From the IMG/VR virus record IMGVR_UViG_3300024264_000057, positions 1-46,993 of that record: DNA of 46,993 bases; one strand, given 5' to 3'. Shown piece after piece: positions 1 to 8,743 of the stretch (its first letter is position 1; every line of letters begins with the position of its first letter). Origin of the DNA: a virus. Under the pieces are notes generated by a model. It did no database searches. It was not told the origin of the DNA and saw only the letters and a list, made by a program, of their open reading frames with translations. The position numbers and the translations under genes were made by a program.

Positions 1-1007
1 TGTAAAATTGCTTTCTTTGCATGTTCGGGCGCATTAGCAGCACTATAAAAATTAGGATGATGTACCATATTATGCGATACATTTACGCCTTTACTATTCC
101 AAAAATTCCATGCTTCTTTTATATAATAGATATTCATTATACTTACTGTCTGTAATATATAAGTTTTGTGTCCTAAACTATGTAGCCAATCAAATGCTTC
201 GATAGTCTTGTCCCATTTTGCAGGATGCCGTAAATAACTGTTTCTATCTTCTAAGTCGTCGATAGATACCATAAACTCAACTTGTTTAAATTTGTTCCAC
301 AAGTCTATATACTTGTCATTTATAATTGTTGAGTTCGTACTATATACCAATGTAATATTTTTTGCCAAGTCTTTAGTAATTAAAAATTCTAAAAACTTCA
401 TATGCTTGTCTACAAGTAATGGTTCTCCGCCATTGATATAAACTTTACGTGTATTATTGCAGTGTTCTGCTAAATTTGCCCAAAAGCGTTCGTCCAAAGG
501 CCAATCAAACATACTCTGAGGAGTATCAAACTTGCGTTCGTTTAATTTTTCCCAATCACGTATCCATTTACTACTACTTTGCGGATTGCATGAGCGACAT
601 GCTAAATTACAAATATTACCTAACCGTAATTCAATAAATTCAAAATTAACTTCAGTTAATGTGCCATCATCTTGTGTAATACGCTGTGCATCATTTAAAT
701 CAAAGTCTAATAATTTTGTATCACGGGTACGTTTACTTTCATTACCAAGTTGTTCAAGTTTGTAGCACTTAGTACACGCTGCAGGCATCTTGCCTTCTAA
801 CATATCTTTGCGGACCTTTTTAAACAAGTCCGAGTTCATTATTTTTTCAAAATCATATGTTGTATTGTGTAGTGTAATAAACTCTCGTGGCAAGTTTTGT
901 GCTTCGCTTGCACGATTCGTCATATCGCTTTCGCAACAAAGTGTAATACTACCATGCGGATGCGTTGCTAAATGTGTCCAAGGTAAAGGGCAGAATGTTT
1001 TACTCAA
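1..1007 (-). CDS. Radical SAM protein (rSAM1), TTG start, 3' end beyond window
   Basis: I translated this reading frame by hand; it is open for 335 codons and runs off the window, so the C-terminus is missing. It shows the radical-SAM 4Fe-4S triad C133-x3-C137-x2-C140 (ICNLACRSC) and the SAM-contact motif GGEP at 193-196. Before the core are an FCPLPW motif (C6), a Cys pair C24-C25 and a CxxC at 78-81. These correspond in order to Cys positions in the neighbouring 436-residue paralogue and could bind an auxiliary cluster. The start is TTG at 1007-1005, overlapping the upstream stop (TTGAGTAA). The first in-frame ATG (codon 29) would remove the FCPLPW and CC motifs that the paralogue keeps, so TTG is preferred; a weak GGTGG lies upstream. 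By family it should reductively cleave SAM to start radical chemistry. The substrate is unknown. It is the last visible gene of the accessory operon. Confidence 0.88.
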   Translation of the reverse strand, partial: MSKTFCPLPWTHLATHPHGSITLCCESDMTNRASEAQNLPREFITLHNTTYDFEKIMNSDLFKKVRKDMLEGKMPAACTKCYKLEQLGNESKRTRDTKLLDFDLNDAQRITQDDGTLTEVNFEFIELRLGNICNLACRSCNPQSSSKWIRDWEKLNERKFDTPQSMFDWPLDERFWANLAEHCNNTRKVYINGGEPLLVDKHMKFLEFLITKDLAKNITLVYSTNSTIINDKYIDLWNKFKQVEFMVSIDDLEDRNSYLRHPAKWDKTIEAFDWLHSLGHKTYILQTVSIMNIYYIKEAWNFWNSKGVNVSHNMVHHPNFYSAANAPEHAKKAIL

Positions 1008-2310
1008 TGTTATCCCACCATTCTTTGCCTGCATCACTTAGCGTATCTCTAAATGTAACATCTTGTTGTCTAATACTTTCTAAAAACAGCACGTTTTTCT
1101 TTCCTCTGCGCCAGCCGTCAGCATAATTTATAAATTCTTCTTCGAATGTTTTACGTTCTAACATGTTTTCTAGTGTTTCTTGGTACACACGAGTTTTAGG
1201 TGTTACTCTAGGTTTAATATAGTCTAGTAACATGTGTATTTGTTCATCTAATACTTCTCTAGGCAAACACATAGGGCTCATTAGTACACTAGGGTCAAAT
1301 GCAAATGTAATTTTAAAGTAACTTTTTACGTTTAGTTCTGTAACTACGTCAAACATACGTTTTAAATCAAACAATCCTGGCGTAGTTAGGGTTACATCAA
1401 ACACCATTGCATCATCGCCGTACTTGTCCACAAGAAACATACCGTCTTTAAAGTTTTGTAACCATTCGTTCCATTTGAGGCCTGTTCTGATATACTCGCC
1501 AACTGCTCCTACACCGTCTATACTAGCACAAATGTTTACACGTTTGAAGTTGTCTAGCATATCATACAGTTTGTAGTCTTTATAATGTGTTCTACTAAGG
1601 TTTGTATTGTAACGTACAACTACATCTTGGCTTTTGCCTTCATCTACTAGCTGTTGCATAATACGCCAATGTATATCATACATAAGTGGCTCGCCGCCTA
1701 CCCAGTATAACTCTTCTACAATGCCTTTGTCAACTGCTTCTTGTAGTTCTGTTTCGAGAACTTCTTTTTGAAATGTAGCAATCTTCTTTCGTGTGTCTGG
1801 TTGCATCCATTTTTCACGTTCGTAGTTAACTACATTGTGTTTAATCTTTTCAGTTTCCCAACTTGAGCTGAGTTGTTCACCGCACATGCGACATTTAAAA
1901 TTACAAAGATTGCTTATACGGTAGTCAAAACTAATTGGTTGCATAGTTGTGTAGCCGTCTTCTTTTGTACTAGCTATTATGTCTTGAACTTTGTGCGGAA
2001 ATAGTGTATTAGTAAAATAGTTTTTATATGTATGCAGGTTTAATACTTGATTATTACACACATCACACTGACTTAGTTTTTCTCCGGCTAACATACGCTT
2101 ACGAATGTCTTTCATATAATCGCTGTTCCAGTGTTCTTTGAGTGTTATTGGATCAAATTCAGTGTTGTCTTTATCACCTGCATCTATATACTGCTTTTGA
2201 AAACTTGCATCTTCTCTACTAGCACAGCACAACCTACGCTCGCCTTGAGGGCTAACATAAGTGTGTGTCCATGGTGCTGTACAAAAGTATGGGCCAAGTT
2301 TATCAGTCAT
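1000..2310 (-). CDS. Radical SAM protein (rSAM2)
   Basis: A complete 436-residue radical-SAM enzyme. The cluster triad is C136-x3-C140-x2-C143 (LCNFKCRMC) and GGEP is at 205-208. The N-terminal part has FCTAPW (C10), a Cys pair C28-C29 and CDVC (82-85), matching rSAM1 almost position for position. These two therefore form one subfamily, like phage proteins usually labelled twitch-domain radical SAM. No full SPASM seven-cysteine region is evident at the C-terminus. The ATG overlaps the last codons of the upstream radical-SAM gene by 8 bases, and its stop overlaps the TTG of rSAM1, so translation is probably coupled. The enzyme class is well supported by motifs. Whether the substrate is a peptide, sugar or small molecule cannot be judged from sequence. 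Confidence 0.92.
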   Translation of the reverse strand: MTDKLGPYFCTAPWTHTYVSPQGERRLCCASREDASFQKQYIDAGDKDNTEFDPITLKEHWNSDYMKDIRKRMLAGEKLSQCDVCNNQVLNLHTYKNYFTNTLFPHKVQDIIASTKEDGYTTMQPISFDYRISNLCNFKCRMCGEQLSSSWETEKIKHNVVNYEREKWMQPDTRKKIATFQKEVLETELQEAVDKGIVEELYWVGGEPLMYDIHWRIMQQLVDEGKSQDVVVRYNTNLSRTHYKDYKLYDMLDNFKRVNICASIDGVGAVGEYIRTGLKWNEWLQNFKDGMFLVDKYGDDAMVFDVTLTTPGLFDLKRMFDVVTELNVKSYFKITFAFDPSVLMSPMCLPREVLDEQIHMLLDYIKPRVTPKTRVYQETLENMLERKTFEEEFINYADGWRRGKKNVLFLESIRQQDVTFRDTLSDAGKEWWDNIE

Positions 2311-3751
2311 ATGTTGCCAAAGGTTTTTCTATGTTTTTATTATCAGGCTTTAATATCCAACCTTCTTTTTGCGCAAGTTCCATAATACTTGCATCAGTAT
2401 CTGGAATACTATCAACCCAGTCTGTTAGTATTTTAGGAAATACGCTTAGGCTTTTGTTTCTACGTACATCATACTGTGCATAGAATGTTTTAAAGTCACG
2501 CCATAGTGTAGTAGGATTACTTGTACGTCTATGCGGAGCATCTACAGTTACTAAGTAATCTATCAAACGTTCAATACTTGCTTTTTCAAACTCGCTCCAG
2601 CCTGGCTTGTCTTTGTTAGCTTCATACCATGTTGACAATTTATTATGGCAATGATCCTTAATATGATTAGGCAATGCCAGTGGTGACTGAAAGCTAGGAA
2701 AGCGTAATAAGTTTAAACTTACAGTTGGTGTTCTACTTTGTGTAAGCTCTTTTAGTTTGTAAACATCATCTAAGAATTCTGTAATACTAAACAAACAAAG
2801 ACTGTTAATAGTCATCATAATGTGTACGCCTTTAGTATTTGCTTCTGTTAGTATACGTTTAATATTTTTAGTCCATTCGTCGTAATCTAGTCCGTCACGA
2901 ATATAGTCTGCTTGAGCACCTACTGCTTCACAACTAGTATACAACTCAAAGTGATTCATACCTTGTGTTTTCTCAATTAGCTTGTCAATAATAGCATCTT
3001 TAGCAATTAGATTACTATTAATAGCAAAACGCATATCAGAATCTTGTGCGTTAAACCAGTCAAACAATTTCCAAGTGTTTCCGCTCATTAAAGGTTCGCC
3101 GCCTGTAACACGTAGTTCTTCTAGACTATCTGCTAACCCGTTATCCCACCATTTCCAAAATGCTTGTATGTAGGGGTTGTCTTCATCATTTTTGTAAGGC
3201 TGTGTCCAACTACCGTCTTGCTTAAACGCACCAGCACCATCACTTACTAAGTTTGTGTACTCGCCATTCTTTTTAATGTCTTTAGCCCATGTAGTTGAAA
3301 AACTTGCATTACAATAACTACATGCTAAGTTACACGTTCTGTCAAACGCAATTTCAAACGTTTTAAGATTAGTACTATCGTTAGCATCTGCTTCATATGC
3401 TTGTTGCAATTCTTCGTCTGAATAGATAATACTTTTAAAAGTCCTGTCACTGACAGCATCTTTTTTCATATCTTCCATCTTCCAACAATATTCACACTCT
3501 GCAGGACGCTCGCCTTTTTGCATCATACGGCGCATTTCTTTTTTATGCTTAGTATTATGGATAGCTGTATAATCTTCTTCTATTTCAATAAGAGGTATTT
3601 TATGTGCAGGAGGATGATGACAACTAGCCGTTGTACCGCTGCCCAGCCAGGTAGTAGCGTTAAACCATTTTGCTCCGCAAAAACTTTCGCTTTTACTATC
3701 TAATACTCTGTCTCTATATTGCTGTAGAGACTCATCAGATTTTTTAGGCAT
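2303..3751 (-). CDS. Radical SAM protein (rSAM3, CHHP subfamily)
   Basis: A 482-residue radical-SAM protein with triad C140-x3-C144-x2-C147 (TCNLACSYC) and GGEP at 217-220. It differs from rSAM1/2 in its N-terminal block: FCGAKW (C25), then SCHHPPAHKIPL (C44-H45-H46) in place of the Cys pair, then CEYC (86-89). The next gene, rSAM4, has the same elements at identical residue numbers, so the two are a duplicated pair. A C-terminal YDxRRxK motif near residue 443 is also shared. The start ATG overlaps the end of rSAM4 by 8 bases, with an AGGAG inside the upstream coding end. The chemistry is inferred from family motifs. The CHHP block may hold a second metal site, but that is inference. Confidence 0.92.
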   Translation of the reverse strand: MPKKSDESLQQYRDRVLDSKSESFCGAKWFNATTWLGSGTTASCHHPPAHKIPLIEIEEDYTAIHNTKHKKEMRRMMQKGERPAECEYCWKMEDMKKDAVSDRTFKSIIYSDEELQQAYEADANDSTNLKTFEIAFDRTCNLACSYCNASFSTTWAKDIKKNGEYTNLVSDGAGAFKQDGSWTQPYKNDEDNPYIQAFWKWWDNGLADSLEELRVTGGEPLMSGNTWKLFDWFNAQDSDMRFAINSNLIAKDAIIDKLIEKTQGMNHFELYTSCEAVGAQADYIRDGLDYDEWTKNIKRILTEANTKGVHIMMTINSLCLFSITEFLDDVYKLKELTQSRTPTVSLNLLRFPSFQSPLALPNHIKDHCHNKLSTWYEANKDKPGWSEFEKASIERLIDYLVTVDAPHRRTSNPTTLWRDFKTFYAQYDVRRNKSLSVFPKILTDWVDSIPDTDASIMELAQKEGWILKPDNKNIEKPLATYD

Positions 3752-5117
3752 TCCATTCTCCTAGTAAATGTTCGTATTGCGGAAATGTGTCCACAAAGTC
3801 TTTATCTCTTCTTTTGTCGTATGCATGTATGTATCTTACAAAGTCGGCTCTGTGTTCTGTTGCTGATTCAGTATTACGCAAGTAATCACATAATCGTTTT
3901 ATTTGATCAAACTCTTCTAGATACAATCTTGCATATTTTTCTTTAGTATAATACTTTAACCATTGCTCGCATACTTTTTCAATTGTATTAGCAATGCTTA
4001 TTCGGTATTCCTTATCTAATAATGTACATTGTAAATGCGGAGGCCAATGCATTATATTAATGCTCAACGGTATCCTATTAACATCAAAACTTTTATTATA
4101 TAATTTTCTAAAGTCCATTACAGTCATCATAAAGTCAAGAAAGGAAGGTAAACTTAGTATGTTTATTGTTGTCATCATTGCTACTGTTGAGTTTGTTTCT
4201 TTTAATACAGTTTCAACATTTTCAATCCATGTATAATAGTCAAGACCGTCTCTGGCATATTCTGCTTGTTTGCCTGTACTTTCTAAACTTGTATAGACAT
4301 CGACCTTAACTCCAACATCAGCAAGTTGATTAATTTTTAAAATAAGTTTTTTTATTAATACATCAGTAACACATAAGTTACTATTAATTGCAATATCTAA
4401 ATCTTTACGTGGATTTTCAATAAGATAATCTAACAACTTCCATGTGTCTTTTGACATAGTAGGCTCGCCGCCTGTGATACGTAATACTTTCAAATGAGGC
4501 AATGCATCAGGGAACCATTTCCAAAATGCTTCTACATAAGGGTTATGTTCACTATTTTTATAAGGTATCTTGCCCGACTCTTTTAAATAATCTAAATTGT
4601 GCGATCCATGTTTAGTTGGATATTCGCCATTTTGTTTTATATCCTCCATCCACTTACTACTAATCTCAGGTGAACAATATGCACACGCAAAGTTGCAAGC
4701 ATTACTAAATGATACTTCTAAGTAACTTGGATACACATCGTCTTGTGGATTGCTTTTAGCAATATCTTCAAATCTATCCCAAGCCCAAGAGTCACTTGTT
4801 TTATAATGTCTGTCACTAAAGTAATCTTTACCTAAGTCTTCAATCTTCCAACAGTACCCACATTCTTTAGGACGCTCTCCGTTAAGCATCTTAGCACGTT
4901 GTTCTTTTTTAAACTTACTGTTGTGTAGTGCCGCCGGATTTGCTTCAATTTCATGCAACGGAATCTTATGTGGAGCAGGATGATGGCAGCTGTGATTGTA
5001 ACCGTTTTGTAATAATAGCGTAGTTTGTAACCACTTAGCCGTACAGAATGAACAACTTACGTTGTTTATCTTTTCACGCTTTTCTTCTAGTACTTGTATA
5101 CGCTGTTCGTTGCTCAT
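3744..5117 (-). CDS. Radical SAM protein (rSAM4, CHHP subfamily)
   Basis: A 457-residue paralogue of rSAM3. The triad is C141-x3-C145-x2-C148 (ACNFACAYC) and GGEP is at 216-219. The N-terminal set is FCTAKW (C25), SCHHPAPHKIPL (C44-H45-H46) and CGYC (86-89). An extra Cys at 22 precedes the first motif. Both members of the pair share the sequence NPYxxAFWKW shortly before the GGEP motif and YDxRRxKxxxxxFP near the C-terminus. The start ATG shares an ATGA with the stop of the GNAT-like gene. It is the first radical-SAM gene transcribed in this operon, directly after an acyltransferase and glycosyltransferases, which suggests a shared pathway. The natural substrate is unknown. Confidence 0.92.
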   Translation of the reverse strand: MSNEQRIQVLEEKREKINNVSCSFCTAKWLQTTLLLQNGYNHSCHHPAPHKIPLHEIEANPAALHNSKFKKEQRAKMLNGERPKECGYCWKIEDLGKDYFSDRHYKTSDSWAWDRFEDIAKSNPQDDVYPSYLEVSFSNACNFACAYCSPEISSKWMEDIKQNGEYPTKHGSHNLDYLKESGKIPYKNSEHNPYVEAFWKWFPDALPHLKVLRITGGEPTMSKDTWKLLDYLIENPRKDLDIAINSNLCVTDVLIKKLILKINQLADVGVKVDVYTSLESTGKQAEYARDGLDYYTWIENVETVLKETNSTVAMMTTINILSLPSFLDFMMTVMDFRKLYNKSFDVNRIPLSINIMHWPPHLQCTLLDKEYRISIANTIEKVCEQWLKYYTKEKYARLYLEEFDQIKRLCDYLRNTESATEHRADFVRYIHAYDKRRDKDFVDTFPQYEHLLGEWNA

Positions 5118-5611
5118 AATTTATATTTAAAATTCTGTGTTGTATTGCTAATAGCAATTTGTTTTGCACCATTACGTATGTGAAAGTGTGTTGCCATCGG
5201 CGTTAACGGTGATAGGGTTACTAGTGTGTCAATATCATCACGAGACTTCATTAAGTCACCTATTTTGTGTATTAACTCTTTACCAGCGCCACGCTTACGA
5301 CTCCATACTGTATAAGCAACTGCCGTATTAACATCATTTTTAAAATGAGCATTTTGACTCATTAAATCTAACTCTTTTACACTTTCAGGTACATCATTAG
5401 TATATGCAATGCAGATAATACCTTCAATTTCATTTTCGTGTTTTAGTCCGTATATCTTACGTCCATAACTAGTACGCCATTCTACATCAAGCTCTGGACG
5501 TACTGGATCTTCTGTTACATCAATATCATCTAGTTCTACTAGTTCTGTTTTCTTTACCCAGCCAAAAAAATTGTCAATTGACGCTTTAAATTTTTTTACA
5601 TTTAAATTCAT
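5114..5611 (-). CDS. GNAT-like acyltransferase
   Basis: A 165-residue protein with a GNAT-like layout. The segment AYTVWSRKRGAGKELI (99-114) resembles the acyl-CoA pyrophosphate-binding loop and helix (RxxGxG-type; here R-K-R-G-A-G). It is followed by TLSPLTPMATHFHIRNGA (132-149), where an aromatic/His strand ends in the NGA typical of the GNAT C-terminal region. The TLSP motif also recalls the catalytic half of malonyl-CoA decarboxylase, itself a GNAT-fold enzyme. I infer acyl transfer from an acyl-CoA; the acceptor is unknown. It is coupled by ATGA overlaps to the GT2-like gene upstream and rSAM4 downstream, so its product probably works with them. Family-level confidence is moderate because the sequence is short and divergent. 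Confidence 0.6.
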   Translation of the reverse strand: MNLNVKKFKASIDNFFGWVKKTELVELDDIDVTEDPVRPELDVEWRTSYGRKIYGLKHENEIEGIICIAYTNDVPESVKELDLMSQNAHFKNDVNTAVAYTVWSRKRGAGKELIHKIGDLMKSRDDIDTLVTLSPLTPMATHFHIRNGAKQIAISNTTQNFKYKL

Positions 5612-6504
5612 TTTGCTCTTCTTATTATCCTTGCACTATTTTGATAGACGCTTTTAAAAAATTTACTTTGTTCAGCATCTAATGGGTTAGTAGATATATC
5701 AACCCCTGTACCTTTTAAAATTTCAAATCCTAAGTGTGCAGACACTTCTTCTGGATTAACATCTTTTACTTCTGTTTCCCAAAAGTTGTTTAGCCATTCA
5801 AAGTCACGCACGTTAGCATAGTCCCATGGTGTACAGTTTGTTAGATAACATCCTTGTCGTGCGCCTAGTATACTCCATATACCATTTTTAACATCAGCAC
5901 CTACTTGACTCCATATTAAAAGCCTGTCATAGTTTTGCCACCATACTTTACGCAAGTCTTCTACTTTAGCACCTTGATCCAAACTCATCTTAACACCTTC
6001 TCTAAATCCAGCTCGCCATGCCTGCCATGGTGTTTCGTTTGTATAAGATATACTAAAGTTTTCGTTGAACTGATAGTACTTGTCGTCAAAGCAAAATTCT
6101 ACTTTGCCACGCTCGTCTCCGTCTTCTGAATGTTCGTGTGTTTTCATATTGTGTACAAACTTACGTGTCCACATTTTTAATCCGCCGTTGCCGTACATTA
6201 GTCCGTTGACATGTAACTTACCGCACCAACTAAACACATGTTCTGCTGACAGCCCTAACGATTCGTAATCAACTACTTGATTTAAAAACTCTGGATCAAC
6301 AATATTATCTGCATCTACAGTAACAAAGTATTCCGTTTCACTTAAATCAGCACATGCTTTGTGTGCAGCATCGCTTCCATGAACTCCGTGTACACGCTTT
6401 GCCCAAGGTACTTTACTACATAAGTCTGCATAGTTCTTTTCAGCATTAGGCTCGTCATATGATAAGAAAATAATATCTTGATCAACTACTTTAATTTTTG
6501 TCAT
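5608..6504 (-). CDS. GT2-like glycosyltransferase
   Basis: A 298-residue protein with a GT-A-type N-terminal half. An early beta-strand (DIIFLSYDEPN, 10-20) is followed by TVDADN with the metal/nucleotide-sugar-binding DxD at D64-D66, then NGLMYGNGGLKMW, a glycine-rich acceptor-side segment. The C-terminal half is Trp-rich and unrecognised. It probably transfers a sugar from a nucleotide-sugar; donor and acceptor cannot be told. No signal peptide or membrane segment is visible, so it should act in the cytoplasm. The start ATG overlaps the upstream stop as TAATG, and its stop overlaps the GNAT gene start as ATGA. Similar proteins are common accessory genes of marine T4-like phages, as far as I recall. 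Confidence 0.75.
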   Translation of the reverse strand: MTKIKVVDQDIIFLSYDEPNAEKNYADLCSKVPWAKRVHGVHGSDAAHKACADLSETEYFVTVDADNIVDPEFLNQVVDYESLGLSAEHVFSWCGKLHVNGLMYGNGGLKMWTRKFVHNMKTHEHSEDGDERGKVEFCFDDKYYQFNENFSISYTNETPWQAWRAGFREGVKMSLDQGAKVEDLRKVWWQNYDRLLIWSQVGADVKNGIWSILGARQGCYLTNCTPWDYANVRDFEWLNNFWETEVKDVNPEEVSAHLGFEILKGTGVDISTNPLDAEQSKFFKSVYQNSARIIRRAK

Positions 6505-7076
6505 TAATAACTTTCCACAATGTGTTTATAATTTTCAAACGCTTTACCGCAGTATACACTCACATTAGGGGTTTGAGCAACTTCTTTATTTGCGTTTTCT
6601 ATAAAATATGTTTGCCCACTAAGTAAATCTCCAAAATTAACTACTAACGTATCTAATAAAAAATTAGGATCATTTTCTTGTGTTACAAACAAATGGTGCT
6701 TTTTATCTTTATAAAAAGTTGTGCTGTTTAGTAAATATTTTAAATCGTCTGATATTTTTATTTTCCATATACCAAGTTTAGTATCTTGTATAATAGCAAA
6801 TAATAACTTTGTTGTTGTATGTTTCTTTGTTATTTGATGTATACTATCGTCTACGTTAAAATTTTCTAGTATCGACGTATGCTTATATTTTATTTCAAAC
6901 ATAGATTCAGCAGTATCACTAGGCACAATAATATAATCATCCATACTTTTTTTACAATCTGCAAAATCATATGCCCAAGACTTATCAACTATAATGTACG
7001 GAGACGATTCGTCTAGTACATTAGATATTTTTATTATTTTACCATCTTCTTGAAAATTAAGATACGTTTGTTGCAT
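6504..7076 (-). CDS. Hypothetical protein of the accessory operon
   Basis: I do not recognise this protein. It is about 190 residues, soluble, and rich in alternating hydrophobic stretches that suggest a mainly beta fold. It has no Cys cluster, DxD motif or membrane segment. I chose ATG at 7076, not the TTG two codons earlier at 7082, because AGGGAG sits 8 nt before the ATG but only 2 nt before the TTG. The gene overlaps the end of the upstream glycosyltransferase gene, and its stop overlaps the GT2-like start (TAATG), so it is embedded in the operon. Its position between two glycosyltransferases hints at an accessory role in the same pathway; that is inference only. Confidence 0.7.
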   Translation of the reverse strand: MQQTYLNFQEDGKIIKISNVLDESSPYIIVDKSWAYDFADCKKSMDDYIIVPSDTAESMFEIKYKHTSILENFNVDDSIHQITKKHTTTKLLFAIIQDTKLGIWKIKISDDLKYLLNSTTFYKDKKHHLFVTQENDPNFLLDTLVVNFGDLLSGQTYFIENANKEVAQTPNVSVYCGKAFENYKHIVESY

Positions 7077-7896
7077 TTTCAATTCTCCCTAACATCTCGT
7101 CTGACAAAAACTCTGATTCAACATAATGCAACATTCCTGATTGCAAGAAATTGCCAAGCATAAGTTTATCATCGTTTCGGTAGTATTTTCCTAAAACACT
7201 AGTCCATTTATCCGGAGCAATTTCCCAATTTTGTATTTGAGGTTTCATATGAGTAAAAGTGACGCAACTATTTGTGTTTGTAATTTCTTTTTCGTTACCT
7301 AGTATCTTACTAGCAATAGCGGCGCATAAATCAATACTGCACCATTTTTGATAGCGTTCTCTTGCATACTTACTGTAGAATAACTCCCAATTAGCTATTA
7401 TTATTTCAAGTAATATGTAAAACTGTTTTGCAGTATCGCCTTTTCTAAAATAATGCAATGCACTATATAAGTTAGGTAATTCGTTTGCGTCAAATGTTTT
7501 TCTATAAAATCTACTAGTTACAACTTCGTCTCGATATGTTTTTACATTACTTGTAAAAAATAAATCATATTTTTCTAATTCTTTCCACCAATGTGTTATG
7601 TCTGATGTAAACAACATGTCGGCTTCAACAACAATAGTTTCATCATAAGGACTAGCATGATATACTTTCCATCTGTTTTCAATTTTCCATTTAGACTCGT
7701 CTGCTTGATCAGTCCATGGAATAGTAATGATTTGGTCGAAAACACTTTGCCACTCAACAGGAACATCATCATTGGTTATTAAACTAATTTTTTGTCCTAC
7801 ATTGTGTTTGTGTAAACTTACAGCAAGTGCATATGCTTGGCGCACGTAATCTGTCGTATCATTATTTTGTGCAAGTAAACAGAATCCTCTACTCAT
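7057..7896 (-). CDS. GT-A-fold glycosyltransferase-like protein A
   Basis: A 279-residue protein paralogous to the upstream gene. Both begin MS(R/K)G, then LxAQNN, xTxDYV(R/K)QA, and carry (S/T)PYDET before the acidic motif. Here that motif is VEADMLF (E91-A-D93) where the paralogue has MDTDF, so the first Asp of a classical DxD is Glu. The layout (N-terminal nucleotide-binding strand, LITND near 39-43, acidic motif near 91, later His/Trp-rich segment) resembles GT8 or related GT-A nucleotide-diphospho-sugar transferases. No membrane segment is seen. The start ATG overlaps the upstream stop by 8 bases. Function is inferred from fold-level motifs, so the specific family is uncertain. Confidence 0.65.
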   Translation of the reverse strand: MSRGFCLLAQNNDTTDYVRQAYALAVSLHKHNVGQKISLITNDDVPVEWQSVFDQIITIPWTDQADESKWKIENRWKVYHASPYDETIVVEADMLFTSDITHWWKELEKYDLFFTSNVKTYRDEVVTSRFYRKTFDANELPNLYSALHYFRKGDTAKQFYILLEIIIANWELFYSKYARERYQKWCSIDLCAAIASKILGNEKEITNTNSCVTFTHMKPQIQNWEIAPDKWTSVLGKYYRNDDKLMLGNFLQSGMLHYVESEFLSDEMLGRIENATNVS

Positions 7897-8743
7897 TAAT
7901 AAATTCCTCGCTTATTGCTCTATCTAAACTGAATTTATTAATAATGTGAATATTAGTATTTTTAATACTAGATAGTGTATAATGTCCGCGCCAGTCCTTC
8001 TTATCTAATAAAAACGTATATTTTTCGTCATCCATATTTATTAATACATCATTATCTGTAGTAAACCAAAGTTTTCCAGGCATTGCTTTGGGCCAGTTTG
8101 TTTTTTGATTGCCGTTTAATATATGTATTGCAATACTAAAACTAAAATCATTACGGTATGTTATATTAGGTATTTGATACACCAGTCTATAATATGTCCA
8201 GTTTTCTTTAATATGTTCAATCAAATTAAAAAATATTTCTGTGCGGTTGCTTTTTTTAAAATAAAACAAGGTAGCCCAATACATATCAACACTTCGATCA
8301 CTTATTTTATCAAAACTTTCTGCACGTTCAGGATTAACATCAGTAACATCTCTACAAATTAAAAAGTCGTCATCAGTAGTAAATGCGTTTAGTAATAAAT
8401 TATTACCAACTATAAAATCAGTATCCATTACTAATGTTTCATCGTACGGAGTTATATCATATATAGTACTCCTATCGTGATTTCTCCATTCTAAATCACG
8501 AGTACTCATGGTGCCGTCACCAAATGTTCTTTTTTGTGTACATTCTTTCCATTCTAAAGGAATAACGTGATCTATATACTTTTTATAAAACGGATACGTA
8601 GTTTCAAGATACTCGACATTGTCTGTAGCAATAGCAACAGATAGTTTTAGATGTTTCTTTATTTTCTTTGCACAAAAAAGAGCCTGCTTTACATAGTCAA
8701 TTGTATGATTATTTTGTGCAAAAAGTACTACTCCTTTGCTCAT
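7889..8743 (-). CDS. GT-A-fold glycosyltransferase-like protein B
   Basis: A 284-residue paralogue of the next gene downstream. The shared N-terminus is MSKGVVLFAQNN, followed by AIATDN (37-42), TPYDET (98-103) and the acidic motif MDTDF with D107 and D109, a canonical DxD for metal-dependent nucleotide-sugar binding. Sequence between 110 and 180 includes DxxFLICRD and YWATLFYFKK, consistent with the core of a GT-A domain. The two paralogues probably arose by tandem duplication and may transfer different sugars or act in sequence. The start ATG overlaps the stop of the 115-residue gene as ATGA. A cytoplasmic location is likely. Donor and acceptor are unknown. Confidence 0.68.
   Translation of the reverse strand: MSKGVVLFAQNNHTIDYVKQALFCAKKIKKHLKLSVAIATDNVEYLETTYPFYKKYIDHVIPLEWKECTQKRTFGDGTMSTRDLEWRNHDRSTIYDITPYDETLVMDTDFIVGNNLLLNAFTTDDDFLICRDVTDVNPERAESFDKISDRSVDMYWATLFYFKKSNRTEIFFNLIEHIKENWTYYRLVYQIPNITYRNDFSFSIAIHILNGNQKTNWPKAMPGKLWFTTDNDVLINMDDEKYTFLLDKKDWRGHYTLSSIKNTNIHIINKFSLDRAISEEFINE

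Noticed and set aside
7077-7082. TTG start for the hypothetical gene
   Set aside because: AGGGAG is only 2 nt from the TTG but 8 nt from the ATG at 7076.
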